A stretch of DNA of 64,000 nt from Sphingobacterium psychroaquaticum. Lineage in GTDB: Bacteria > Bacteroidota > Bacteroidia > Sphingobacteriales > Sphingobacteriaceae. The notes beneath the pieces are model-generated. The model was not told the origin of the DNA. It made no database searches and saw only the letters and a list, made by a program, of their open reading frames with translations. Positions 16,903 to 25,700 of the stretch are shown in pieces. Position 1 is the first letter of the stretch, and each line of letters begins with the position of its first letter. Made by a program: the position numbers and the translations under genes. The stretch is taken from positions 860,644 to 924,643 of the forward strand of contig NZ_FXAU01000001.1 in the NCBI RefSeq assembly GCF_900177625.1, in the 5' to 3' direction.

Positions 16903-17742
16903 ATGAATAGTAAACAGTTAATAAGTAGAGATATAGAGCTATTTTACAATAGAGCATCCGAAGAAACTCGACTTGACAGAGGAATGGGAGTATTTGAATT
17001 TGAAAGAATTAAATCACTCGTAGAAAAATATATACCAACTTCATCTTCAAAAATAATAGACATTGGCGGTGGTACGGGAAAGTATTCGGAATGGCTTGCT
17101 AAAAAAGGACATCACGTTCATTTGGTAGAGCCAGTTTCAAAACATATACAAATAGCCCAAAACAGAGCGAATAGATTAAAGAACAAATTTTCTGTGCACT
17201 TGGGAGAAGGTCGAAAATTGGAATTTCCAAATGATTATGCTGACCTAATAATACTGCATGGCCCTCTTTATCATCTGCAAAAAAAGGAGGATAGAGATTT
17301 AGCCATTTCCGAAGCTAAACGTATTTTAAAGAATGATGGGATTATTTTGGGTTTTGCCATCAATTATACGGCATCAACATTGGTTGGTCTTTTAAATGGC
17401 TTAATTCACAAAAAACCATTTTTTGAAATGTGCAAAGAAGAATTAGTATGGGGTATGCACAATCCGCCCGATGATTTCCCTTGGCTTTTAGCAGAAGCAT
17501 TTTATCATAAGCCAGAACAGCTAAAAGATGAATTTATAAATCAAGGCTTAACCTATTTAAATACTTATGCGGTTGAAGGTATGGCATGGTTGGATAAAGA
17601 ATACTTTGCCAATATGCTGAATAACAAAAAGCGAAGAACATTAATGGAACTTATTCAAGTTACTGAAAACGATAGCTATCTTTTACCCTTTAGTCCACAC
17701 ATGATGATCGCTGTGCAAAAAAGATATAATTATGGAAAATAA
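16903..17742 (+). CDS. Class I SAM-dependent methyltransferase
   Basis: The 279-residue protein has a Rossmann methyltransferase core at ~50-160: 'IIDIGGGTGKYSEWLAKKGHHVHLVEP' region with the SAM-binding motif I 'IDIGGGTG', the acidic end of strand 2 'VHLVEP', and motif 'DLIILHGPLYHLQKKEDR' (motif IV region). The C-terminal ~110 residues look like a substrate cap. The target (small molecule, RNA or protein) cannot be told. A five-codon frame (ATG at 16893, TAG at 16908) overlaps the start and could couple translation; a TATCTTTG -7-like box lies at 16674-16681. It shares 11 bp with the next gene and may be cargo of the element. Confidence 0.75.
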   Translation: MNSKQLISRDIELFYNRASEETRLDRGMGVFEFERIKSLVEKYIPTSSSKIIDIGGGTGKYSEWLAKKGHHVHLVEPVSKHIQIAQNRANRLKNKFSVHLGEGRKLEFPNDYADLIILHGPLYHLQKKEDRDLAISEAKRILKNDGIILGFAINYTASTLVGLLNGLIHKKPFFEMCKEELVWGMHNPPDDFPWLLAEAFYHKPEQLKDEFINQGLTYLNTYAVEGMAWLDKEYFANMLNNKKRRTLMELIQVTENDSYLLPFSPHMMIAVQKRYNYGK

Positions 17743-17944
17743 AGAAAAATATTACAAAGCATTAATAGAAAATGACGGTCAACTCAATGAAATTGATCTC
17801 GGAGAAAAAATGGGGTTTAACGAAGATGAAACAAACGAAATAATTGTACAGCTTCTATCTGAACATAAAATTGAATACAGAGAAAACAAAGCGTGTAATT
17901 ACAGTACGATGAAAAGGGGAAGAAAGAAAAATAACAGCAGGTAA
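17732..17944 (+). CDS. Small winged-helix-like protein coupled to the methyltransferase
   Basis: The 70-residue, charged protein starts inside the methyltransferase gene (11-bp overlap), so the two are translated together. The pattern 'KYYKALIENDGQLNEIDLGEKMGFNEDETNEIIVQLLSEHKIEY' fits a small winged helix (three helices and a wing), followed by a basic tail 'KRGRKKNNSR' (key parts only). It may bind nucleic acid or regulate its partner. I do not recognise a named family. Codon use is AT-rich, like the island. Confidence 0.65.
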   Translation: MENKEKYYKALIENDGQLNEIDLGEKMGFNEDETNEIIVQLLSEHKIEYRENKACNYSTMKRGRKKNNSR

Positions 17945-17987
17945 TGATCGCTAAATTTTACAATGAAACACGGTCTAAACTGGAAAG

Positions 17988-18070
17988 CGAACCGAGGTTC
18001 TCATCCCAGGGGATTAAAAACACAAAAATCAACCCTTTTGAAGTTGCTTTTTTGTGATACCGCTGGGATT
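17988..18070. repeat. 83-bp direct repeat, distal copy (tRNA-Lys end scar)
   Basis: The sequence matches 18162-18244 at 77 of 83 positions by my count. It contains the tRNA-distal terminator hairpin and ends in CCGCTGGGATT, the last bases of tRNA-Lys in plus-strand reading. It has no tRNA body, so it looks like an attachment-site scar or partial duplication. Confidence 0.7.
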
Positions 18071-18161
18071 TGCTCAGCCCCGCAATGCCCGTACACAGCC
18101 CTGAGCGAGAAAGTTTGCTCAGCCGCTCAATCCACAAGCACAACCCTGAGCCTTCACGAAT

Positions 18162-18244
18162 CGAACCCAGGTTCTCATCCCATGGGATTAAAAACAAAAA
18201 AAGCAACTCTTTTGAAGTTGCTTTTTTGTGATCCCGCTGGGATT
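18162..18244. repeat. 83-bp direct repeat, tRNA-proximal copy
   Basis: This copy overlaps the 3' end of the intact tRNA-Lys and includes its terminator. Between the two copies, two imperfect ~45-bp units beginning GCTCAGCC and containing CCTGAG also repeat. Together they suggest repeated integration or slippage at this tRNA gene. Confidence 0.7.
18194..18228 (-). terminator. Terminator of tRNA-Lys
   Basis: On the minus strand AAGCAACT pairs with AGTTGCTT and is followed by a T run; the mirror-image A/T flanks make it work in both directions. Confidence 0.7.
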
Positions 18245-18301
18245 CGAACCCAGGACCCATACATTAAAAGTGTATTGCTCTACCAGCTGAGCTACGGAAT
18301 C
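18229..18301 (-). tRNA. tRNA-Lys (anticodon TTT)
   Basis: Read on the minus strand, the acceptor stem GATTCCG pairs with CGGGATC (one T-G pair). The anticodon stem ATACA/TGTAT encloses CTTTTAA with anticodon TTT, and the T arm contains GGTTCGAATCC. The discriminator base is A and CCA is not encoded. tRNA 3' ends are common integration sites; the accessory island lies on the 3' side of this gene. Confidence 0.95.
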
Positions 18302-18347
18302 TTTACCCTTCCACTTTTCGAAGTATCCTTCGTTGTTTGGAGTGATG

Positions 18348-18378
18348 CAAAGGTAGAAAAAATGTTTATAGGTGCAAA
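18348..18378 (-). promoter_or_regulatory. Promoter of tRNA-Lys
   Basis: On the minus strand TTTG (18378-18375) and TACCTTTG (18355-18348) are separated by 19 nt, matching the Bacteroidota -33/-7 consensus. Confidence 0.75.
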
Positions 18379-18440
18379 CTATATCAGCGATTATTTTTGC
18401 TGTAGGCCTTTAAAACACTGTTTTTCAGATTAAAAAAATG

Positions 18441-19301
18441 TTAATTTTTTATGCTCGCACGGATCATTCGGTCCGCTCCATTGATGTCTTGCAGCAATTC
18501 CACAGATGTAAAGCCCTTCTTTTGGAGCAAATCCACCGTTTCGGGACCTAAATATTGATTGATCTCGAAGTATAGCACCCCGCCAACAGCCAGATGAACC
18601 TTCGCCAGGTCGGCAATAGCGTTATAAAACAACAACGGATTGTGCTCCTCCACAAAAAGAGCGGTATGCGGTTCATGGCGCAATACATTTGGGTGCATCT
18701 CCGCTTGTTCCTTCGGGGTGATATAGGGCGGGTTGCTTACGATGATATCAAACTGCTGATCCGCTTGTAGGATTAAGTCCCATTCCAAGATGTCTGCAAT
18801 TACAAACTGCACATCCACCTCCAGGTGATCTGCGTTTCTGCGTGCTACAGCAACAGCATCCGCTGAAATATCAATAGCCGATACAGTGGACCCGGATAGG
18901 TGCTTCGCCAACGAGATGGCAATACAGCCAGAACCTGTACCAACATCCAGCACACGAAGTCCACTGTCCGGGTGATTGCGGATAATCAAATCCACTAGCT
19001 CCTCGGTCTCCGGACGAGGGATCAGCGTATGTGCATTGACATAGAAAGATTCGCCATAGAAATCAGCCTTGCCTAAGATATGTTGGATCGGCCGCCCGGT
19101 AGCAAGCTCGGCAAGGATAGATAGAAACTGCTCCGTCATGGCGCTGTTTGGTGTGCTCTGCTGCATCAGGCCAAATTGTGCGCTTTTCATGCCCGTGATA
19201 TGAGAAAAAGCCAAGAGGAACAGCTGACGGCTTTCGTCTTGATCGTAGTAGGATTGGAGGTCATCCCGGTATGTATCTGCTATTGCTCTGTAATTTTTCA
19301 T
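18441..19301 (-). CDS. prmC: Release factor glutamine methyltransferase PrmC (HemK)
   Basis: PrmC methylates the glutamine of the GGQ motif of peptide chain release factors. The 286-residue protein has the helical N-terminal domain (~1-80), the conserved 'FYGESFYVNAHTLIPRPETEEL'-type linker with 'LIPRPETE', SAM motif 'GTGSGCIA' (121-128) and catalytic 'NPPY' (190-193). The ATG at 19301 ('MKNYRAI') gives the family-typical start; five extra codons are possible upstream. It is divergent from ribD with 61 bp between the starts. On each strand a TAnnTTTG-like box lies almost next to the start codon, so the two promoters may overlap or give very short leaders. Confidence 0.93.
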   Translation of the reverse strand: MKNYRAIADTYRDDLQSYYDQDESRQLFLLAFSHITGMKSAQFGLMQQSTPNSAMTEQFLSILAELATGRPIQHILGKADFYGESFYVNAHTLIPRPETEELVDLIIRNHPDSGLRVLDVGTGSGCIAISLAKHLSGSTVSAIDISADAVAVARRNADHLEVDVQFVIADILEWDLILQADQQFDIIVSNPPYITPKEQAEMHPNVLRHEPHTALFVEEHNPLLFYNAIADLAKVHLAVGGVLYFEINQYLGPETVDLLQKKGFTSVELLQDINGADRMIRASIKN

Positions 19302-19362
19302 ACTACAAACATACAATAAGCGGGAAAGACTTTATTAATTCTTTCTGAAATACTAAGTTTGT

Positions 19363-20427
19363 ATGATGCAAGCGGCAGAGAAATATATGCAACGTTGTCT
19401 GGACCTCGCGGTCCTGGGAGCGGGTACGGTGAGTCCAAATCCGATGGTAGGTGCAGTGATTGTACACCAAGGAAAAATCATAGGAGAGGGGTATACTTCG
19501 CCCTATGGTGGTCCACATGCCGAAGTGAATGCGGTACGTGCGGTGATACAAGCCTATGGGCCCGATCAGGCGGCTTTGCTCTTTGCGGAATCAACGATCT
19601 ATGTCAGTTTAGAGCCCTGTGCGCATCACGGAAAAACACCTCCATGTGCCGATATGTTGGTGCACCACGGCTTTCGTGAGGTGGTAATCGGCTGTCTTGA
19701 TCCTTATGCGCGCGTCAATGGAGCAGGCATCCGGAAGTTACAAGAGGCAGGAATTCCGGTCTTGGTTGGGGTGCTGGAGGAAGCGTGTCGTTTTCTGAAT
19801 CGTCGCTTCTTTACACGTATTCGGGCGCAGCGTCCCTATGTAATCTTGAAATGGGCAGAAACGGCCGATGGTTATTTCTCACCAAAAGGAGGGGAACAAC
19901 GGTGGATAACCAATAAGGCCAGCAAGCAGCTTGTGCACAAATGGCGCGCCGAGGAGGACGCTATTTTAGTGGGTACAACAACGGCACTGGTCGATAATCC
20001 GGAGCTTACGGCGCGCTTATGGCATGGCTTGAATCCCAAGCGTATCCTTATCGATAAGCACTTGAAGGTGCCTGATCATGCCGCTATTTATAATGCTGAA
20101 GCCGAAACGATTGTCTTCAATGCGAAGCGAACGGATTGGAAGGGCCATATCAAACATATTGAACTTGAAAATTTTGATCTTTACCTACCGCAGAATATTC
20201 TATATCAACTTTACCTGATGGATGTGCAGTCCATCCTTATTGAAGGCGGAGCACAGACACTACAGCTGTTTATCGATGCCGGTGTATGGGATGAAGCCCG
20301 TGTTTTCGTCGGACCAGAAACGTGGGGAGCAGGCATAGCAAGCCCTTCGCTTTCAGCCTTATCTACATATTCGGAAAAGGTAGGAAACGATACCTTAAAG
20401 TGGTACTACAACGAAGCGAACCGGTAA
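19363..20427 (+). CDS. ribD: Bifunctional riboflavin deaminase/reductase RibD
   Basis: RibD carries out the deamination and ribosyl-reduction steps after GTP cyclohydrolase II in riboflavin synthesis. The N-terminal deaminase has the zinc site 'HAEVNAV' (His52, Glu54) and 'PCAHHGKTPPC' (Cys86, Cys95). The C-terminal reductase (~155-354) has 'RPYVILKWAETADGYFS', 'AILVGTTTALVDNPELTAR', and 'ILIEGGAQTLQLFIDAGVWDEARVF'-type NADPH-site order with 'IEGGAQTLQ'. Length 354 is normal for the fused enzyme. Other rib genes are not in the window, as is common in this phylum. ATG at 19363 or 19366 could be used. Confidence 0.95.
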   Translation: MMQAAEKYMQRCLDLAVLGAGTVSPNPMVGAVIVHQGKIIGEGYTSPYGGPHAEVNAVRAVIQAYGPDQAALLFAESTIYVSLEPCAHHGKTPPCADMLVHHGFREVVIGCLDPYARVNGAGIRKLQEAGIPVLVGVLEEACRFLNRRFFTRIRAQRPYVILKWAETADGYFSPKGGEQRWITNKASKQLVHKWRAEEDAILVGTTTALVDNPELTARLWHGLNPKRILIDKHLKVPDHAAIYNAEAETIVFNAKRTDWKGHIKHIELENFDLYLPQNILYQLYLMDVQSILIEGGAQTLQLFIDAGVWDEARVFVGPETWGAGIASPSLSALSTYSEKVGNDTLKWYYNEANR

Positions 20428-20438
20428 CAAGCCGGGGT

Positions 20439-20819
20439 TTAATAGACGGTCGGACGATCCAGAAGCTCGGTAATGTAACCCAATACCTCATGCTCGGTAT
20501 GACCATCTTCCAACATCGAGAAGGTGAGGTAAGCCGCATAAATCTCTGCACTGAAGACCACATGCTTATCGGCAATGATTTCATCGATGGTATCCTCATG
20601 TACTTCGATGCCAATATGGCGCAGCTCATTGTGTAGGCTCGTTGCAATAGTGTAATGATCTTCTCCGGAAGCAAAACCCGCAATCATGTGAAGAATCAGC
20701 TGATCCATAATTTCAGGATGGATTTTTGAAGCGCGTACACCTATAGTAGAAATGTCGACACGTGTTTTAGCACTATGGACAATCTTATCCCATATCAGGT
20801 ATTCTGTTTTACTGTGCAT
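20439..20819 (-). CDS. Conserved-looking protein of unknown function
   Basis: The 126-residue, mostly helical acidic protein ends 12 bp from the convergent ribD stop. It contains several histidines and acidic residues ('HPEIMDQLILHMIAGFASGEDHYTIA', shortened here to 'HMIAGFASGEDHYTI'), and 'SMLEDGHTEHEVLGYITELL'. No signal peptide, membrane segment or recognised motif is visible. It is followed upstream on the same strand by two HTH-type genes (gaps 114 and 126 bp), so the three may act together. No function is assigned. Confidence 0.6.
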   Translation of the reverse strand: MHSKTEYLIWDKIVHSAKTRVDISTIGVRASKIHPEIMDQLILHMIAGFASGEDHYTIATSLHNELRHIGIEVHEDTIDEIIADKHVVFSAEIYAAYLTFSMLEDGHTEHEVLGYITELLDRPTVY

Positions 20820-20933
20820 AATGTTGGCGTTTATAATTAATAACTAAGTTATCGAAACGGATCGACTTTTAAAAGCATTTTAACGTTTTTGTGTAAAATC
20901 TAGAAGCGGTATAAATAACAGGTAACGATGGGG

Positions 20934-21581
20934 TTAGCAGTCTTCTTGGTAGAGAATCCACTTTTCTTCGGTCTTGGGCGCTCGGCGCATCGGTAACAAT
21001 TTAGGCCTTTTGCGGCGACCGCTCAGTACGGCTAAAGCATCGATCAGGTGCTGCGGACGGAAGTCCCTAGGGATCCGTTGATCGCCAGCAGCAAGGTGTT
21101 GTAGGCAGGTCTCATAGAGAAATAGTCCGGTCACGCCGGGACGGAAGAAGCCTTCCAATAACCATGCTTCCAGTACCTGTAAAACCTGTTCGCTATCTGC
21201 TGCGGGGATAGGAGGGGTTGCTGTGTGTGCAATATGATAATGATCCTGCCGGATCGGAACGCCTTTAGCTGTTAGGATACCTTTGTAGGTGGTATGCTTC
21301 TGCGAGCTGCTTTGCGTTGCCTTGACTTTAACCAATGGCGTAGGCGAATGGAGGTTCAGGAGGAAGTCACGTGGCGATTTTGCCAAAATACGCGCAAACA
21401 GATTGAGGAAGTTCAGGTCGTAGCTTTCTCCTTTCGTGAGGTCCTCACAATCCATGACCTCCGTAACCGTGCGCCCGATGAGAAAAGCAAACTCCTCCTG
21501 CGTGAAATGCTTCTCTTCCCGGTACTGACGCACCGTTGTATTAATTTCATAAGAAAGAATAGGTATGACAATTTCCGTCAT
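20934..21581 (-). CDS. XRE-like helix-turn-helix protein, unknown C-terminal domain
   Basis: Residues ~10-70 have an XRE-type HTH: 'VRQYREEKHFTQEEFAFLIG' then 'TVTEVMDCEDL' and 'LNLFARILAKSPRDFL'. The ~140-residue C-terminal part includes 'VLEAWLLEGFFRPGVTGLFLYETCLQHL' (key part 'WLLEGFFRPGVTGLFLYE') and a basic end. A comparable arrangement, HTH first and then an 'LLEEGYF...P' segment, occurs in the next gene, suggesting related proteins. The role is probably regulatory, but the target is unknown. Confidence 0.65.
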   Translation of the reverse strand: MTEIVIPILSYEINTTVRQYREEKHFTQEEFAFLIGRTVTEVMDCEDLTKGESYDLNFLNLFARILAKSPRDFLLNLHSPTPLVKVKATQSSSQKHTTYKGILTAKGVPIRQDHYHIAHTATPPIPAADSEQVLQVLEAWLLEGFFRPGVTGLFLYETCLQHLAAGDQRIPRDFRPQHLIDALAVLSGRRKRPKLLPMRRAPKTEEKWILYQEDC

Positions 21582-21707
21582 AAATGAATACTAATATCAA
21601 GTTAATTGGTTTAGGAGGAGGAACAAGGTAAAGACATCACTTACACCGATTCGTATGCTCCTAGTTAGTTAGCTTGAGTAAAGATATCATTTATAGTTGT
21701 AAAATAA

Positions 21708-22250
21708 TTAGCTGTTCCTGCTTTCTATTCGCTTCGTTACAAAGCGGATTAGTTTTTCGCCCCAATCGGTCACCGGTTCGACTTTGTGCAGCAAGCCTTC
21801 GTTATACATCTGCTCCAGCTGAGCGGAGAAGTCGCTGTCTTTGCGTGTTAAGGTCGGACCCAGAAAACTGTTGTAGTGTGCCGTAATTTCTGAACGCAAA
21901 CGGGGGGTATGAAAATAGCCTTCCTCCAGGAGCGAGAGTAGGGCACCGCGGATACTCATGTTGCGCAGGATCGGTATTTTTGTCTTTTCCTGCAAGGTGT
22001 CCTGCGCCAGGATATCCGCCGGAAAGAGATCCTCCACCCGCATATGGAGGTAGTCGATGGCGCGCTGCAATAACTCCGGACTGTATCGGTCATTGGTATA
22101 TTCGTTCTCGATGCTGCCAATCCGTGTCGGGTTGCTTCCCGTGATTTCTAAAGAGAGTTTTCGACCGGATATATTTTGCTCCAAACGTGCTACCCTTATT
22201 CCGTCAATTAAATACTGCGTGAAAGGGGTAACTCTTCCTTTTTGCTTCAT
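21708..22250 (-). CDS. HTH-type regulator, likely paralogue of neighbour
   Basis: The 180-residue protein has an N-terminal HTH-like segment ('YLIDGIRVARLEQNISGRKL', 'EITGSNPTRIGSIENEY'), then 'LQRAIDYLHMRVEDLFPAD'. The C-terminal part has 'RGALLSLLEEGYFHTPRLRS' and ends basic. The 'LLEEGYF-x-x-P' piece echoes 'WLLEGFFRPG' in the neighbouring gene. It is divergent from the SusC/SusD operon across a 540-bp gap, so it could regulate that operon, but no operator was found. Confidence 0.6.
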   Translation of the reverse strand: MKQKGRVTPFTQYLIDGIRVARLEQNISGRKLSLEITGSNPTRIGSIENEYTNDRYSPELLQRAIDYLHMRVEDLFPADILAQDTLQEKTKIPILRNMSIRGALLSLLEEGYFHTPRLRSEITAHYNSFLGPTLTRKDSDFSAQLEQMYNEGLLHKVEPVTDWGEKLIRFVTKRIESRNS

Positions 22251-22789
22251 ACCACTAATACCGAAAAAAGATAAAATATTAATTGTTATATAAAATTTGC
22301 ATTTTAAGTTTTTTTATTTATGTTTGTTACACTAACACAGTGTTATTCATACACTATGAGGTATGAGCCACATTTCTTGAACGGAGAGATTACACTGTAT
22401 TTTGCCCATGAGCAACATAAAACTATAAACCAGACACAAAGTAAACATGAGAACAACAAAAGGAATCGTACTTAACGCATCAAATAAACCTTAATACCTA
22501 ATTTTTATTTTTAGGAGATTGTTTTGATTTAAACAATATCTGCACGCACGGAATAACCGAGGATGTTATGTTCTCTGGTTGCCCCTTCGTTTTTTGCAGA
22601 TAGCGTTTCTAGTGGGATAGCTATGCTCGATGGTGTAGCTGCAGGTAAAAAAATGATATTTTTTGCCAGGGAAATCCTATGCCCTTTTCAAAACAGAAGT
22701 CTCCTTTTAGACCGGTATCACAGGTGTATTTGATCTTTTAGCGCAAATACTATTCAGCTATAATTAATTAATTCTAAACCAAATTAAAA
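22251..22789. other. Intergenic region between HTH gene and SusC gene
   Basis: About 540 bp without a gene. It contains AACACAGTGTT-type symmetry at ~22333-22344 and must hold the promoters of both divergent units. Only a weak -7-like TGTATTTG (~22724) was seen before the SusC gene. A 15-codon frame at 22447-22494 is discussed under rejected items. Confidence 0.45.
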
Positions 22790-25700
22790 ATGCTTATGCG
22801 TACAAATCGACATTACAAGAAGGAGTTGAAGAAACTCTTTTGGATCGGTAGCGCTGTGTTGGCGTGTACAGGCTATTCCTCGTTCGGGAATAGTGCCTAT
22901 GCCGCAACGGTGCTAACGGTTCACAACGGCATTCCGCAAGATGGAATTACGGTAAAGGGAACTATTCGTGATGCGCTAACAAATGCGCCCGTGGCGGGGG
23001 TAACAGTACAGATTGTCGGCACCAATATGGCGACAACAACCGATGAGAATGGGCAGTATTTGTTGCAACGGGTTCCTGCCAATGGAAGCCTCTCTTTTAA
23101 TATGATCGGGAAGGATTTGGTGACGCTTCCGGTAAACAATCAATCGGTAATCGATGTCGCGCTTACGGATAGCAATGCCAATATTGATGAGGTTGTCGTG
23201 GTGGGATACGGCGTTCAGAAGAGGGAAAACGTAGTGGGATCTGTGGTTGCCGTAAAGGGGGCGGAGTTGCAGAAGTCGCCTTCAGTCAATGTTTCGAATG
23301 CTATTGCGGGCCGCGTGCCGGGGGTGATCGCCACAAATGGTGGAGGGGAACCGGGATACGATGGATCCAGCATCAAGATCAGAGGTACAAATACACTGGG
23401 GGATAGCGGTCCGTTGATTGTTATTGATGGGATCCCAGCGCGACAAGGTGGTTTTGAACGCCTAAATCCAGCGGATATTGAAAACATATCGGTGCTGAAA
23501 GATGCGTCGGCCGCCATCTATGGTGCACGTGCCGCAAATGGGGTTATTCTTGTCACGACAAAACGAGGCAAAAGTGGTAAACCGAAGCTGTCCTATAATT
23601 TTAACCAAGGGTTCTCGCAACCGACCGTAATTCCGAAACTGGCGGATGCCGTGGAGTATAGTGAGATGCGTAATGAATTGGAGATTTATAAGCTGCCGGT
23701 GAATGAGTGGGCCAATGCGCTAAAAGGATTTGGTACAGAAGATAAGTATGTACGTCCGAATGGAACAACTATAACGGCACCGTTTACGCGGGAGGATGTC
23801 ACGCTCTTTAAAGATGGCTCGGATCCGTGGGGGCACCCGAATACCGATTGGTACAAAGCAGCGTTGAAAAATTGGTCGCCACAACAACGGCATAACCTAC
23901 AGATCGATGGCGGCTCGGAGGATGTGCGCTACCTCTTGTCGTTGGGGTACCAGGATCAGGATGGCTACTATAAAAAATCGGCGACAGGCTATAGTCAATA
24001 TGATTTCCGCATTAATCTGGATGCCAATATCAGCCCGTATATTAAAACACAGTTTGGGGTGTTGGGACGGCAGGAGGACCGTAATTATTCGACCAAATCG
24101 GCAGGGACGATCTTCCGGATGCTGATGCGTGGAAACCCAACAATGCCGGCTTTCTGGCCAAATGGTATGCCGGGACCGGATATTGAGCATGGAGAGAATC
24201 CGGTGGTGATTACAACGGATCAAACAGGCTATAACAGAGATAAACGCTATTACTTGCAGACCAACGGGCAGGTGGATATTACAAATCCGTGGGTCGAAGG
24301 ACTGAAGCTTTCTTTGACGGCATCGGTGGATAAGTATATGAAAAAGACCAAGCTATGGCAGACGCCTTGGTATCTTTATACTTGGCAAGGGGCCTACGAA
24401 GATGATGGGGTGACCCCTAAGTTGGTACGTGGTATTCGGGGACCTGCTGAGCCACGCTTGACACAGGGCGATGAAGATCAGCTCAATATTTTATTGGGTG
24501 GTGTCTTGAGCTACGACAAAAAGATTGGAGATCACAGCCTGAGCTTATTGGCAGGGGTGAACCGGGAAACGATTCGTAACGACTATTTAAGTGCTTTCAG
24601 AAGGTATTTCCTGTCGGATAATATCGATTATTTATTTGCTGGTGGCGACGCTGAAAAGGATAATAATGGCGGTGCCTGGGAACGTGCCCGGTTAAATTAC
24701 TTTGGCCGTGTAGGCTATAATTACAAGAGTAAATATATGGCGGAGTTCTTATGGCGCTACGACGGTTCTTATATGTTCCCGGAAGATAGCCGCTATGGTT
24801 TCTTTCCTGGGGTGATGCTCGGATACCTGGTTTCGGAAGAGAATTTCTGGAAAAATAATGTGCCTTTTGTCAATTACTTCAAGATCCGTGCTTCCTATGG
24901 ACAGATGGGTAATGACAATGTGTATTACGATGGCGCACTGCAGGAATACCAATATTTTTCGACGTATGCTTTTGGATCTTATATCGTAGGTGGAGAGATG
25001 GTCAAATCGTTGTTTGAAAAACGCGTGCCTAATAACTTCATCACGTGGGAGGTGGCGAATAACTACAACCTCGGTTTTGACTTCCAGTTTTTTGGCGGAA
25101 AGATGAATGCGGAGTTTGATATATTTAAGAACAGCAGAAATAGCATCCTATGGCGCCGAAATGCCTCGATCCCACAAAGTACGGGCATGACTTTACCGGC
25201 TGAAAATATTGGTAAGGTAGATAACTCGGGATGGGAGTTTAATGTGGGATGGCGCGATAAGGTGGGCGAAGTGGGCTACAGTGTTTCGGTAAATGGTGGC
25301 TATGCTAAGAATAAGATTATCTTCTGGGATGAAGCACCGGGATCACCAGCTTGGCAGCAGAGTACGGGACGTGCAATTAATGCGGGACTGTACTACATCT
25401 ACGATGGTGTATTTAAAGATCAGGCAGAAATAGCAGCCAATACATTAGACTATAGTGCCATTACAAATAATCTGCGTCCGGGAGATATGAAGTACCAAGA
25501 TTATGATGGCGATGGAAAGATCACCCCAGAAGATCGGGTGCGTCGTAATAAAAATACAGACCCAACATTCCAAGGAGGTGTCAATTTAGGTCTTACATAC
25601 AAAAACTTTGATCTGAGTGTCTTGTTCCAAGGGGCGACTGGTGGCGAGCTGCGTGTGGGAACGGATGAATCGGGTGCTATTGGTAACTACTTGCACGACT

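Noticed and set aside
19306..19361. TATGTTTG and TAAGTTTG boxes between prmC and ribD as promoters
   Set aside because: They lie within a few bases of the start codons and lack matching -33 elements, so they are mentioned but not listed as promoters.
20322..20683. Long frames on both strands over the ribD / unknown gene junction
   Set aside because: They are out-of-frame readings of ribD and of the 126-aa gene; the annotated frames have better composition.
22447..22494. 15-codon frame (MRTTKGIVLNASNKP) before the SusC gene
   Set aside because: It resembles the beginning of a carboxypeptidase-regulatory-like domain and may be a relic, but it is too short to judge.
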